In this document: one piece after another, positions 51,532 to 59,972 of the stretch
How the letters are laid out: the number at the start of each line of letters is the position of its first letter
Numbering within the stretch: the first letter of the stretch is position 1
Assembly: GCA_036268425.1 (NCBI GenBank)
Contig: DATAUE010000156.1
Coordinates: forward strand, 1 to 64,000
Source: DATARH01 sp036268425
Lineage (GTDB): Bacteria; Pseudomonadota; Alphaproteobacteria; ATCC43930; CGMCC-115725
Length of the DNA: 64,000 nucleotides
Direction of reading: 5' to 3'
Made by a program: the position numbers and the translations under genes
The notes under the pieces: generated by a model
What the model was told of the DNA's origin: nothing
Databases searched by the model: none
What the model saw: only the letters and a program-made list of their open reading frames with translations

Positions 51532-52143
51532 TCAGTTACGGCTGCTGATCATGTCCCAGGGCGTCTTGCCTTCCGGCATCGGCGGGATGCGCAGCAAATC
51601 TGCGATCGGCACCCCGGCCTCGTAATCGCGACAGAGTTGTTCGGGATCATAGGTCACGCCGACCGGGTTCTCGGCAAAGGCGCGGCTGTGGAAATAGCCG
51701 TCGAGTTCGGCCGGGGTCGCGAAATTGTCGATCTGCAATTCGACACGGTTGTTGTCGGGGTCACGATAATACATCGAGGTTGTGACGCCGTGATTGATCG
51801 GCCAATGCGGCAGGATGCCGTGCTCCTGGAGGCGGCGGTAGGTCGCCAGCAGCTCGCCGAGATCGCGGTAGGAATAGGCGACATGATCGGTTCCGGCGGC
51901 GCCGGGGTCGCGCGGCGCCAGTTCCGGGATATGGATCAGCGCCAGCCGGTGATGCTCGTCGTCATAGCTCAGAAAGCACAGCCGCTCGTCGCGGAACACG
52001 ATCCGCGCCGCGAGCACGGTGCGATACCATTCCGCCATCGCGTCGAACTGGCCGGTGCGCAACACGAAATGCGCAAACTTCGCCGGGCTGACCGCCTGCG
52101 CGCCGTCGGGCAGCGGGCGCACCACGCGCGATACGTCGTTCAT
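51532..52143 (-). CDS. VOC-family ring-cleavage-like dioxygenase (biphenyl-2,3-diol type)
   Basis: The 203-residue protein has paired beta-alpha modules: SPAKFAHFVLRTGQFDAMAE, LIHIPELAPR, and GTDHVAYSYRDLGELLATYR. His in AKFAHFVL and in DHVAY and Glu in NNRVELQIDNF are the three metal ligands of extradiol-type VOC enzymes. Such proteins range from catechol dioxygenases to glyoxalase-like enzymes. I chose the ATG at 52143 because AGGGAGGAAAG lies before it. It is upstream of an MFS transporter, probably in one operon. Confidence 0.83.
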   Translation of the reverse strand: MNDVSRVVRPLPDGAQAVSPAKFAHFVLRTGQFDAMAEWYRTVLAARIVFRDERLCFLSYDDEHHRLALIHIPELAPRDPGAAGTDHVAYSYRDLGELLATYRRLQEHGILPHWPINHGVTTSMYYRDPDNNRVELQIDNFATPAELDGYFHSRAFAENPVGVTYDPEQLCRDYEAGVPIADLLRIPPMPEGKTPWDMISSRN

Positions 52144-52234
52144 CGCTTTCCTCCCTTGGGGCGGCCTTACGGCCTTGCGTTTCGTCGAGGCCGAGCTTAC
52201 CCCGTTCGACACCATCATTCCGAGGGGAAACGCC

Positions 52235-52576
52235 ATGCCCGTCCGCATCTACCACAACCCGCGCTGCAGCACCTCGCGCAAGACCCTGGCATTGCTGCGC
52301 GAGAAAGGCATCGAGCCGGAGATCGTCGAATATCTGAAAACGCCGTACAGCGCGGCGCAGCTAAAGACGCTGCTCGGGCAGCTCAAGTTGCCGGCGAAGG
52401 CGCTGTTGCGGAAGAAGGAGGCAGCGGCCGCCACGCTCGATCTGGCAACGATTTCCGAGGATGCCCTGATCGCCGCAATGGTCAAGGACCCGATCCTGGT
52501 CGAGCGGCCGATCGTCGTCTCCGGCGACAAGGCCGCGCTCGGCCGCCCGCCGGAGAATGTACTGTCGGTGCTGTAA
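52235..52576 (+). CDS. arsC: Arsenate reductase, ArsC/Spx type
   Basis: The 113-residue protein has the active-site Cys11 in YHNPRCSTSRKTLALLREKG, EYLKTPYSAAQLKTLL, and a C-terminal DPILVERPIVVSGDKAALGR with the conserved Arg pair. This is the glutaredoxin-dependent ArsC family, which reduces arsenate to arsenite. No arsenite pump or arsR lies beside it, so a chromosomal housekeeping or general stress role is equally possible. AGGGG precedes the ATG. Confidence 0.88.
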   Translation: MPVRIYHNPRCSTSRKTLALLREKGIEPEIVEYLKTPYSAAQLKTLLGQLKLPAKALLRKKEAAAATLDLATISEDALIAAMVKDPILVERPIVVSGDKAALGRPPENVLSVL

Positions 52577-52596
52577 CCCGCCAACGGCCCGCCGGC

Positions 52597-53229
52597 TCAG
52601 CGGATCCCGGTCATCTTGTGGGTTTGCAGGCTGAGCTGCCATTGCGGGTGCGCGAGGCAGAACTCGATGGCCCATTGCGTGTTGTGCACCCGCGCCGGCC
52701 CATCCATCGGTTGCACCGCAAACCGGCGGAATGCGAAATCGGCGAATGCCAGCGGGTCGAGCCCCGGCTGCGGCACGACGATCTTTAATTCATCGCCGCC
52801 GGTCACCACCACCGGTGCACCGGCTTTCGGGCTGACACAGACCCAGTCGAGGCCGGACGGCACGGCGATCGTGCCGTTGGTTTCGATCGCGATTTCAAAG
52901 CCGCGAGCGTGCAATGCCGCGATCAGCGGCGCGTCGAGCTGCAACAGCGGCTCGCCGCCGGTGCACACGACAAAGCGCGCCACCGCGTTTTCCGGCCACA
53001 ACGCGGCAACCCGGTCGGCCAACGCCGCAGCGTTGTCGTAGCGCCCGCCATAAGTGCCGTCCATGCCGACGAAATCGGTATCGCAAAAGGTGCAGATCGC
53101 GGTGCCGCGGTCGTCTTCGCGTCCCGACCACAAATTGCACCCGGAAAACCGGCAGAACACCGCCGGCCGGCCGGTTTGCGCGCCCTCGCCCTGCAACGTG
53201 TAGAAAATTTCCTTGACCGCGTAGCTCAT
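52597..53229 (-). CDS. queE: 7-carboxy-7-deazaguanine synthase (radical SAM)
   Basis: The 210-residue protein has FYTLQGEGAQTGRPAVFCRF, the QueE-specific cluster motif C-x14-C-x2-C (SGCNLWSG to CTFCDTDF), CTGGEPLLQLDAPLIAAL and ETNGTIAVPSGLDWVCVSPK. It rearranges carboxy-tetrahydropterin to 7-carboxy-7-deazaguanine, a step toward queuosine. The ATG at 53229 overlaps the queC stop by four bases, so the two are translationally coupled. queD and queF are not in the window. Confidence 0.95.
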   Translation of the reverse strand: MSYAVKEIFYTLQGEGAQTGRPAVFCRFSGCNLWSGREDDRGTAICTFCDTDFVGMDGTYGGRYDNAAALADRVAALWPENAVARFVVCTGGEPLLQLDAPLIAALHARGFEIAIETNGTIAVPSGLDWVCVSPKAGAPVVVTGGDELKIVVPQPGLDPLAFADFAFRRFAVQPMDGPARVHNTQWAIEFCLAHPQWQLSLQTHKMTGIR

Positions 53230-53942
53230 CGCGTGGCCGTCGCAAAGGCGGACCAGCCGCGCTGCCGCAGATCGCAAGCCGGACAGGTGCCGCAGCCATA
53301 GCCCCACGCGTGCAGCCGCGTCCGGTCACCATTGTAACAACTGTGGCTTTCCGCCCGGATCAGTTCGACCAGCGCATCGCCGCCGAGATCGCACGCGAGC
53401 CGCCAAGTTGCGGCCTTGTCGCGCCACATCAGCGGCGTGTGGATCACGCACCGCGTCGCCATGCCCAGCGACAAGGTCGCCTGCAACGCCTTCAGCGTAT
53501 CGTCGCGGCAATCGGGATAGCCCGAGTAATCGGTCTCGCACATGCCACCGACCAGATGCTTCAACCCGCGCCGGTAACCCAATGCCGCGGCAAATGTGAA
53601 AAACAGCAGGTTGCGGCCGGGCACAAACGTGTTCGGCAGGCCATTTTCGGCGAATGCAATCTGCGTGCTGCGGGTCAGCGCGGTGTCGCTGATCTGCCCG
53701 AGCACGCCGAGATCGATGACGTGATCGGCGCCGAGCCGGCCGCGCCATTGCGGAAACTCCCGACGCAACCGCTCGGCAATCGATGTGCGGCAATCCAGTT
53801 CCACCCGGTGACGCTGGCCGTAATCAAAGCCGATGGTCTCGACCGCGGCGAAACGCGCCAGCGCCCAGGCGAGGCAGGTCGTGGAATCCTGGCCGCCGGA
53901 AAACAGCACGAGCGCCGCTTCGGGCTGGGTGATCTGGCTCAT
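53226..53942 (-). CDS. queC: 7-cyano-7-deazaguanine synthase
   Basis: The 238-residue protein has the PP-loop VLFSGGQDSTTCLAWALARF, DYGQRHRVELDCR, VPGRNLLFFTFAAALGYRRG, YSGYPDCRDD and the zinc-binding CGTCPACDLRQRGW at the C-terminus. It converts 7-carboxy-7-deazaguanine to preQ0 with ATP and ammonia, the step after QueE. It is the first gene of a two-gene operon with queE. GMCETDYSG is conserved in the family. Confidence 0.96.
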   Translation of the reverse strand: MSQITQPEAALVLFSGGQDSTTCLAWALARFAAVETIGFDYGQRHRVELDCRTSIAERLRREFPQWRGRLGADHVIDLGVLGQISDTALTRSTQIAFAENGLPNTFVPGRNLLFFTFAAALGYRRGLKHLVGGMCETDYSGYPDCRDDTLKALQATLSLGMATRCVIHTPLMWRDKAATWRLACDLGGDALVELIRAESHSCYNGDRTRLHAWGYGCGTCPACDLRQRGWSAFATATR

Positions 53943-54017
53943 CGGCAGAACATGCGGATTCGCCGCTGCGAGATCAACAAATCCGGCGCTGGGGTTGCCA
54001 CCGCTGTCCGGTGCGGC

Positions 54018-55193
54018 TCAGATCACACGCTCTTGCCGCAGCACCGCAATATCGTCATCGGAAAACCCGGCATCGCGCAGTACCGCATCGGTGTCCGCGC
54101 CGAGCGCCGGGGCCGTGGCGTGTGGCGGCGTGGCGGCCGCGTCGCGGATCGGCCCGGCGACCATCCGCACGGGACCGTAATCGGCGATGCCGCCGCGCTC
54201 GGCGACAAACGGGTTGTCGAGCGCGGCTTTCAGATCGTTGACCGGCGCGGCGGGCACCTGGCCGGCAAAATGCGCCAGCCATTCCGCTGTCGTTCGCGCC
54301 GACAATGCCTCGTCGAGCAGCCGGTTGACCAGTTCGCGGTGTTCCAGCCGGTCCTTGAAATGGCGGAAACGGCGATCGTCGGCCCATTCCGGGCGACCCA
54401 CCCGCTCACACAGGATCGGCCAGAATTTTTCCTTGTTGCACATCAGAAAGATAAAGCCGTCTTTGGTGCGGTAAAGCTGGCTCGGCACCAGCGAGGGGTG
54501 CGCCGAGCCTGGCTCGCGGCCCTGCACATGGCCGGCATTGAGATACCACGTCGCAAGATAGGCGAGGTTCTGCAGCGCCGTGTCGAACAGGCTGACGTCG
54601 AGGTCACGTCCCTCGCCGCTCTCGCGAGCCGCCAACACGCCGGACACCAGCGCGAACGCGGCAAACAGCCCGGTCATCAGATCGACGATCGACAGCCCCA
54701 TACGGGCCGGCGGCCCCTCCGGCTCACCGGTTAGCGACAGATAGCCGGTCTCGGCCTGCATCAAATAATCATAGCCCGGCCAGTGCGCCCGCGATCCGTC
54801 GCGGCCATAGGCCGACAGATGCGCGCAGACGATCCTGCGGTTGGCGGGCGCCAGATCGGCATAGGTCAGGCCGAGCTTGGCCAGCAAATCGCCACGCAGA
54901 TTGTCGTAAACCGCATCGGCATGCCCCACGAGGCGGTGCAACACCTCACGCGCCCGCGGCTTTTTCAGGTCGAGCGTGACGCTTTTCTTGTTGCGGTTGA
55001 AGCTGTGGAAAAACTGGCTGTCATCGGGCGCCAGAAAATACGGCCCGACCCGGCGCGCCATGTCGCCGCCATCGGCCGGGTTCTCGATCTTGATGATTTT
55101 CGCGCCGAGATCGGCCAGTTGCATCGACCCGTACGGCCCGGCGCCATATTGCTCGACCGCAATGACCCGCAGGCCGGAAAGAACCGGAAGCAT
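54018..55193 (-). CDS. CaiB/BaiF-family CoA-transferase
   Basis: The 391-residue protein has the start VLSGLRVIAVEQYGAGPYGS, LADLGAKIIKIENP, SFNRNKKSVTLDLKKPRARE, a likely catalytic Asp171 in GLSIVDLMTGLFAAFA, and FIFLMCNKEKFW. It belongs to class III CoA-transferases, which move CoA between organic acids. Its substrate is not indicated by the neighbours, a queuosine operon and a CorA gene. Confidence 0.9.
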   Translation of the reverse strand: MLPVLSGLRVIAVEQYGAGPYGSMQLADLGAKIIKIENPADGGDMARRVGPYFLAPDDSQFFHSFNRNKKSVTLDLKKPRAREVLHRLVGHADAVYDNLRGDLLAKLGLTYADLAPANRRIVCAHLSAYGRDGSRAHWPGYDYLMQAETGYLSLTGEPEGPPARMGLSIVDLMTGLFAAFALVSGVLAARESGEGRDLDVSLFDTALQNLAYLATWYLNAGHVQGREPGSAHPSLVPSQLYRTKDGFIFLMCNKEKFWPILCERVGRPEWADDRRFRHFKDRLEHRELVNRLLDEALSARTTAEWLAHFAGQVPAAPVNDLKAALDNPFVAERGGIADYGPVRMVAGPIRDAAATPPHATAPALGADTDAVLRDAGFSDDDIAVLRQERVI

Positions 55194-55225
55194 CGCACCC
55201 TCTCAAATGCCGTCATCTGGCTGGG

Positions 55226-56200
55226 TCAGAACCAGCCGCGGCATTTGAACCACAATAGCGGCGCCACCGCGCTGATGAAGATCAGCGCCAGGCCGTAGGG
55301 ATAGCCCCAATCCCAACTCAACTCCGGCATGTTCTTGAAATTCATCCCGTACATGCTGGCGACGAGGGTCGGTGGTACACCGACGACCGACACGATCGTC
55401 AGCACCTTGATGATGTCATTCTGCTCGACATTGATCAGCCCGAGCGTCGCGTCGAGCAGCAACTGTACCTTGTTGACCAGATGGGCGTCGTAATCGCTGA
55501 GCGAGGCGATGTCGTGGCGCATCGTTTCGAGACGCGGCTTTATCGGCTCGGGGAGCCACGCGGCGCCGGTACCGGCAACATAGGGGACAATGCGCGCAAA
55601 CCCCAAAAGGCTGTCGCGGATCTTTGAAACGAGGTCGCCGCTGGCACCGACAGTGCGCAGCATGATGCGCAAATCGGCGGCCTCGCGCGCCGGCTTGCGG
55701 TGCTTGCCGTCGATCGGCGAGGTGCGGAACAGGCGATGCGACAGGGTGTCGAGTTCGGCGGCTATTCGCTCCAACGCATCGGCGATGCGATCGATGATCG
55801 CTTCGACCAGTTGCGCGAACGCCTCGGCCGACGTCGCGGGAGGCGCTTTCTCGGGGGCCGTGAATACCGCCAGCGGCTCGAACCGCACCGTGATGAGGCG
55901 GTCGGCGCACAGCACAAAGCCGACCGCGGTGCTCTGTGGCTGGTCGGTGATCGCGCGGTGGACCAGCGGTGCGCTCAGATACAAGGTGCCGTCTTCGGTG
56001 CGCAACCGGCTCGACGATTCGATTTCGCTGAGTTCGTCGGGGGTCGGCACGTGCAACCCGGTGGTGCGTTCGACGAATGCAATTTCCTGCGCGTTCGGCT
56101 GCATCAAATCGAGCCACAACACGTCGGACGACAACACGGACGTCGCCAAATCACCCGGCATGTCAGGGAGTTTGCCGGCGCCTGTGTACAATGCGAGCAT
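55226..56200 (-). CDS. corA: CorA-type divalent cation transporter
   Basis: The 324-residue protein has a large cytoplasmic domain followed by two C-terminal membrane helices. The pore signature YGMNFKNMPEL is intact at the end of helix 1 (VLTIVSVVGVPPTLVASM), and RLETMRHDIASL with a long helix leads into the membrane. It transports Mg2+ (possibly Co2+ or Ni2+) as a pentamer. No accessory gene is linked. Confidence 0.93.
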   Translation of the reverse strand: MLALYTGAGKLPDMPGDLATSVLSSDVLWLDLMQPNAQEIAFVERTTGLHVPTPDELSEIESSSRLRTEDGTLYLSAPLVHRAITDQPQSTAVGFVLCADRLITVRFEPLAVFTAPEKAPPATSAEAFAQLVEAIIDRIADALERIAAELDTLSHRLFRTSPIDGKHRKPAREAADLRIMLRTVGASGDLVSKIRDSLLGFARIVPYVAGTGAAWLPEPIKPRLETMRHDIASLSDYDAHLVNKVQLLLDATLGLINVEQNDIIKVLTIVSVVGVPPTLVASMYGMNFKNMPELSWDWGYPYGLALIFISAVAPLLWFKCRGWF

Positions 56201-56297
56201 GTTTCGACCTTATAACCGAAGGTCGGTAAAACCTACCCTCGGTGATCACATATCCGACAAACGTTGCAGCCGCGTTGCAGGGGCCGGACGATAACGC

Positions 56298-57476
56298 TCA
56301 GGGACGCCGCCCGATATAACGCGCCCTCGGGCGAATCAGCACATGGCTGTCGTATTGCTCGATCGCATGTGCGATCCAGCCGACCGAGCGCGCCACCACA
56401 AAAAGGCCGAGCGCTGCGCCCTGCGGCAGGCCGAGCGCAGTGGCCGCTGCCGCCAGCCCGAAATCGACATTCGGGTGCTGCCCGGTCAGCCGCATCGCCG
56501 CCGCAGTAATACGGTCAATCCACGCGGCCTGCGCCGGCACGGCAACCCTGGCCGCAGCGAGGATCGCCGTCGCACGCGGATCACCGTCGGGATAAAGCGG
56601 CTGTCCCATGCCGGGCAGGGCCTCGTCGCGTGCGAGACGGGCCGCCATCACCGTCATCGCATCGGTATCGCCAGCAACCCCGCCATTGCCGGTCAGTCCA
56701 TGAAACAGCGCTTCGGCGCGGGCCGAAGCGCCGCCGTGAAACCGCCCCGACAGAGCCGCCAGCGCCGCCGACACGGCCGCATAGGGCGTCGCGCCCGTCG
56801 ACGCAACGCAGCGCGCGACAAACGTCGAGGCATTCAGTTCATGGTCAGCCAGCAGGACAAGGCAGCGCCGGATCAAATCGGTGCCGGCAGCATTGAGGTT
56901 CCAGCTTTCAGCGAGCCGGTGATGCGCCGGCGCCGGTGATGGCACCGCAGCGCCGACGCATGACGCGAGTTCCGCGACGATCAGCCGTCCGGTCCGTATC
57001 ACTCCGGCGCGGCTCAAATCGAGCGCCGCCAGATCCGTGGCCGACAACGCCGCCAACCGCATCTGGCAGCGCTCGATCAAGCCGGCGGTCTTCGCGGCGG
57101 AGGGTAGCCCCGGCGGCCGTGCTCCCTCGCCTGCGGCAAAATCGGCTTCGCCATCGGACCACAACAGCGCGGCCGCGTCTTCGAGCGTCGCCGTGTCGGC
57201 GAGATGCAGCGCATCCTGGCCGCGATAGTAAAGGCGATGGTTCTCGATCAGGCAGATCGCCGAGCCGATCACCGGCATCAGGGCTTCGGCCTGCGCCCGC
57301 ATCTGCCGCGGCCCGCCCCGCGCGGTGCGGAAACGTTCGACATCGCCGATATCGTAATGCCGCTCGCGGCTGCCGCTGATTTCGACCGAGCGCAACAGGC
57401 CGCGGCTGACATAGGCGTAGAGCGTGTCGAGTTTGACGCCCAGCCGGTCGGCGGTTTCGCGCGCAGATAACAGCAT
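56298..57476 (-). CDS. Citrate synthase-like enzyme with N-terminal helix-turn-helix domain
   Basis: The 392-residue protein starts with a MerR/excisionase-like DNA-binding domain (LLSARETADRLGVKLDTLYA, then YVSRGLLRS and HYDIGDVERFRTAR, residues 1-55). The rest is a citrate synthase fold with its catalytic triad intact: His212 in LLADHELNASTF, His247 in GRFHGGASAR and Asp338 in HPNVDFGLA. It may act as an enzyme (citrate or methylcitrate synthase), as a regulator, or both. It is transcribed divergently from a cupin gene across 98 bp that carries short palindromes, suitable as operators for its own HTH domain. Confidence 0.9.
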   Translation of the reverse strand: MLLSARETADRLGVKLDTLYAYVSRGLLRSVEISGSRERHYDIGDVERFRTARGGPRQMRAQAEALMPVIGSAICLIENHRLYYRGQDALHLADTATLEDAAALLWSDGEADFAAGEGARPPGLPSAAKTAGLIERCQMRLAALSATDLAALDLSRAGVIRTGRLIVAELASCVGAAVPSPAPAHHRLAESWNLNAAGTDLIRRCLVLLADHELNASTFVARCVASTGATPYAAVSAALAALSGRFHGGASARAEALFHGLTGNGGVAGDTDAMTVMAARLARDEALPGMGQPLYPDGDPRATAILAAARVAVPAQAAWIDRITAAAMRLTGQHPNVDFGLAAAATALGLPQGAALGLFVVARSVGWIAHAIEQYDSHVLIRPRARYIGRRP

Positions 57477-57525
57477 ATTCTTTACGTTGATCGAGACGAA
57501 TCAAGATTGATTGATATTGCGCCGC

Positions 57526-57558
57526 AACACAAGTGTTCCGGTGCCGGATAACGGCACC
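57526..57558. promoter_or_regulatory. Palindromes in the divergent HTH-citrate synthase / cupin promoter
   Basis: Two inverted repeats lie close together: AACAC-AA-GTGTT (57526-57537) and GGTGCCG-GATAA-CGGCACC (57540-57558). A third weaker one (AATC-AA-GATT) lies near 57500. They are placed between two divergent genes, as operators for a regulator would be. Confidence 0.5.
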
Positions 57559-57574
57559 ACCAAGGGAAGCCGCC

Positions 57575-58060
57575 ATGACAAAGCGCATTGACCCCGCGAC
57601 GCTGCCGGCCATCGCCGGCACGCTTTATCCCTCGCCTTATGACAAGCCCTGCCGGGCCCGCGAACGCACCAAACTCGGCGACGCAGCCGGGCTGACGCAA
57701 TATGGCGTCAACCTGCTGCGATTGCCGCCGGGGGCATGGTCGAGCCAGCGGCACTGGCACACGGCCGGCGACGAGTTCGTTTATGTACTGTCAGGCGAGA
57801 TCGTGCTGGTGAGCGAGGCCGGCGACGAAGTGCTGCGCCCGGGCGACGCTGCGGGCTTCAAGGCCGGCGACACGAACGGCCATTGCCTGCAAAACCGCAG
57901 CGATGCGGACGCTACCGTGCTCGAAATCGGCAGCCGCCTCAGCGACGACGCGGCCTATTACCCCGATATCGATATGGTCGCACCGGCCGGCGGCAAACCC
58001 GCGATCTACACCCACCGCGACGGTGCCCCGTATGAAGGGCTGCACCGCCGCGGTCCGTGA
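57575..58060 (+). CDS. Cupin-domain protein
   Basis: The 161-residue protein has a full cupin barrel: WSSQRHWHTAGDEFVYVLSG (motif 1, two His and Glu), EVLRPGDAAGFKAGDTNGHC (motif 2), then ATVLEIGSRLSDDAAYYPDI at the C-terminus, a pattern common in auxin-binding-like or dehydrogenase-linked cupins. Its metal ligands are complete. AAGGGAAGCC precedes the ATG. It is divergent from the HTH-citrate synthase gene and convergent with the gamma-glutamyltransferase gene. The function is unknown. Confidence 0.83.
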   Translation: MTKRIDPATLPAIAGTLYPSPYDKPCRARERTKLGDAAGLTQYGVNLLRLPPGAWSSQRHWHTAGDEFVYVLSGEIVLVSEAGDEVLRPGDAAGFKAGDTNGHCLQNRSDADATVLEIGSRLSDDAAYYPDIDMVAPAGGKPAIYTHRDGAPYEGLHRRGP

Positions 58061-58070
58061 TCGGCGGAGC

Positions 58071-59795
58071 TTACCACCCCAGCGCGTAAGCCGCCCGGCG
58101 CGGATCGGCGCCGGCTTCCATGACGCCGCGTTTGGGGTCGGTGAGGATCGCGCATACCGCCCCGGCGAGCCACGCCCATTCCGGCCAGCGCTCGATCTTG
58201 TGGCCGCGCCGTGCCAGGTCGCCGGCAACCGCTTCCGGGAACCGGCCTTCGAGGTTCAGCCGGCCGGGATAATAATCATACGGCGCGAAGGACGAGGGGT
58301 AGCTGTAGCTCGCGAAACGCGGGTTTTCGATTGCGGTCTGCACGTCCTGCCCATGCACAAACACATTGAGCAGCACTTGCAACATTGCCTGCGTCTGTAC
58401 GTCGCCGCCGGGCGTCCCAAACGGCATGAACTGCGCGCCGCCGCCGCGGATCGCCAAGGCTGGATTCGGTGTCAGGCGCGGCCGCTTGCCCGGCGCGACG
58501 CCGGCCGGATGGCGCGGGTCGGGCCGCGACTGCGAGCCGCGGTTCGACGGGATAAGCCCGGTGCCGGGCACGATCGGCGAACCGTACGAGCCATCGCTCG
58601 GCGTCGCTGAGAACAGATTGCCCCAGCGGTCGGCGGCGCAGACATAAGACGTGTCCGGCTCCGGGTGCGGGTTGGGCGGGCTGGCGGCGAAATGCGGCGT
58701 CATCGCGCCGAGCGGCCCCGGCGGCGGCATTTCCGGCCATGCCTTGTTGGGGTCGATCCGTTTGCGCCGTTCGGCCGCGTATTCAGCCGAGATCAGCGTC
58801 GGCAACGGCACCGCGCCCTTCGCCGGGTCGGTGTAGTAGGCCTCGCGGTCGGCGAAGGCGAGCTTCAGCGCCTCGGTCAGATGGTGCACATAGGCGGCGC
58901 TGTTATGGCCGAGCGCCGTTAAGTCCTTGCCTTCGAGCAGCGCAAGGGTCTGCAGCAGAACCGGTCCCTGGCACCACGCGCCGCAGGTATACACATCGAG
59001 ATCGCCAAAGCGGCGGCGTTCGGCCGGGCCGACCGGCGAATGGTACTCGGCGAGGTCCTCCGCTGACAGCAGGCCGCCTTCTTGTTTCATAAACGCGACG
59101 ATCTTCCTGGCGATATCGCCGCGATAGAACGCGTCCCGTGCCGCTTCCAGCCCGGCGTCGCGGCCGCGCGACGCCGCGGCCTTTTCCTCGTCGATCATGT
59201 ATTGCAACGAGGCGCCGAGATCGGTCTGGCGGAATACATCGCCGACTTCCGGCGGCTTGCCGTTCGGCAGGAACACGGCGGCGCTCGACGGCCATTCCGC
59301 ATGCCGCTCGGCATTCTTTTGCAGGCTTGCCGCCATCAGCGGGTACATCGGAAAACCTTCGCGCGCGAGCCGCGCCGCCGCCGAGGCGACATCGCCAAAG
59401 CTCATCGTGCCGTAGCGGCGCAGCGCGGTAATCCACGCATCGGGCGCCGCCGGCACCACGGTGCGCAACACGCCGACCGGGATCTTGCCGCCGTGGTGCT
59501 TGATGAACAGCTCGGGATCGAGTGCCTTTGGCCAGGCGCCAAGACCGGCGATCGTCACGACCTCGCGCTTTTCGGCAAGGTAGATCATGATCGGCGCCAC
59601 CCCGGCGACATCGACCAGGTCGCTTTGCAACACGCCGAGCGCGATCCCGGCGGCGACCCCGGCATCGACGGCGTTGCCGCCGGCCTGCAAAATATCAAAA
59701 CCGGCCGTCGTCGCCAGGTAATGCCCGGCGGCGATGGCGTGGCGGGTGACGGCGATGGTCGGGCGATGGGCGTTATGCGGCGCGGCTACGGTCAT
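58071..59795 (-). CDS. ggt: Gamma-glutamyltransferase family protein
   Basis: The 574-residue precursor has ILQAGGNAVDAGVAAGIALG, TVVPAAPDAWITALRRYG, and the self-cleavage site with nucleophile Thr382 in PEPDTSYVCAADRWGN, which splits the chain into large and small subunits. The small subunit carries PFGTPGGDVQTQAMLQVLLN. It cleaves gamma-glutamyl bonds or, in related members, acylated side chains. No signal peptide is visible, so it may be cytoplasmic rather than periplasmic. I chose the ATG at 59795 because GCGGAGGAAC precedes it. Confidence 0.92.
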   Translation of the reverse strand: MTVAAPHNAHRPTIAVTRHAIAAGHYLATTAGFDILQAGGNAVDAGVAAGIALGVLQSDLVDVAGVAPIMIYLAEKREVVTIAGLGAWPKALDPELFIKHHGGKIPVGVLRTVVPAAPDAWITALRRYGTMSFGDVASAAARLAREGFPMYPLMAASLQKNAERHAEWPSSAAVFLPNGKPPEVGDVFRQTDLGASLQYMIDEEKAAASRGRDAGLEAARDAFYRGDIARKIVAFMKQEGGLLSAEDLAEYHSPVGPAERRRFGDLDVYTCGAWCQGPVLLQTLALLEGKDLTALGHNSAAYVHHLTEALKLAFADREAYYTDPAKGAVPLPTLISAEYAAERRKRIDPNKAWPEMPPPGPLGAMTPHFAASPPNPHPEPDTSYVCAADRWGNLFSATPSDGSYGSPIVPGTGLIPSNRGSQSRPDPRHPAGVAPGKRPRLTPNPALAIRGGGAQFMPFGTPGGDVQTQAMLQVLLNVFVHGQDVQTAIENPRFASYSYPSSFAPYDYYPGRLNLEGRFPEAVAGDLARRGHKIERWPEWAWLAGAVCAILTDPKRGVMEAGADPRRAAYALGW

Positions 59796-59972
59796 GGCGT
59801 TCCTCCGCAAGGCGATGCGCGATAAGATTAGCGCCGGAGATCGTGTTCGTTGAAGCAATTCCGCCGCGACGCGCGAAATCCGGCGCCATCGGTTTGCCTT
59901 CGCCCCGTTCAACCGGCGCGAGGCAGCCTATTCTTGGCGCTTATCCGGTTGATTCGCTGAGGGATGGCGCCG

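Noticed and set aside
50197..52788. An 863-codon plus-strand frame across an MFS gene and a VOC gene
   Set aside because: Very long open frames are expected opposite GC-rich genes. Its sequence is rich in Arg, His and Gln with no domain, while both minus-strand genes are clear.
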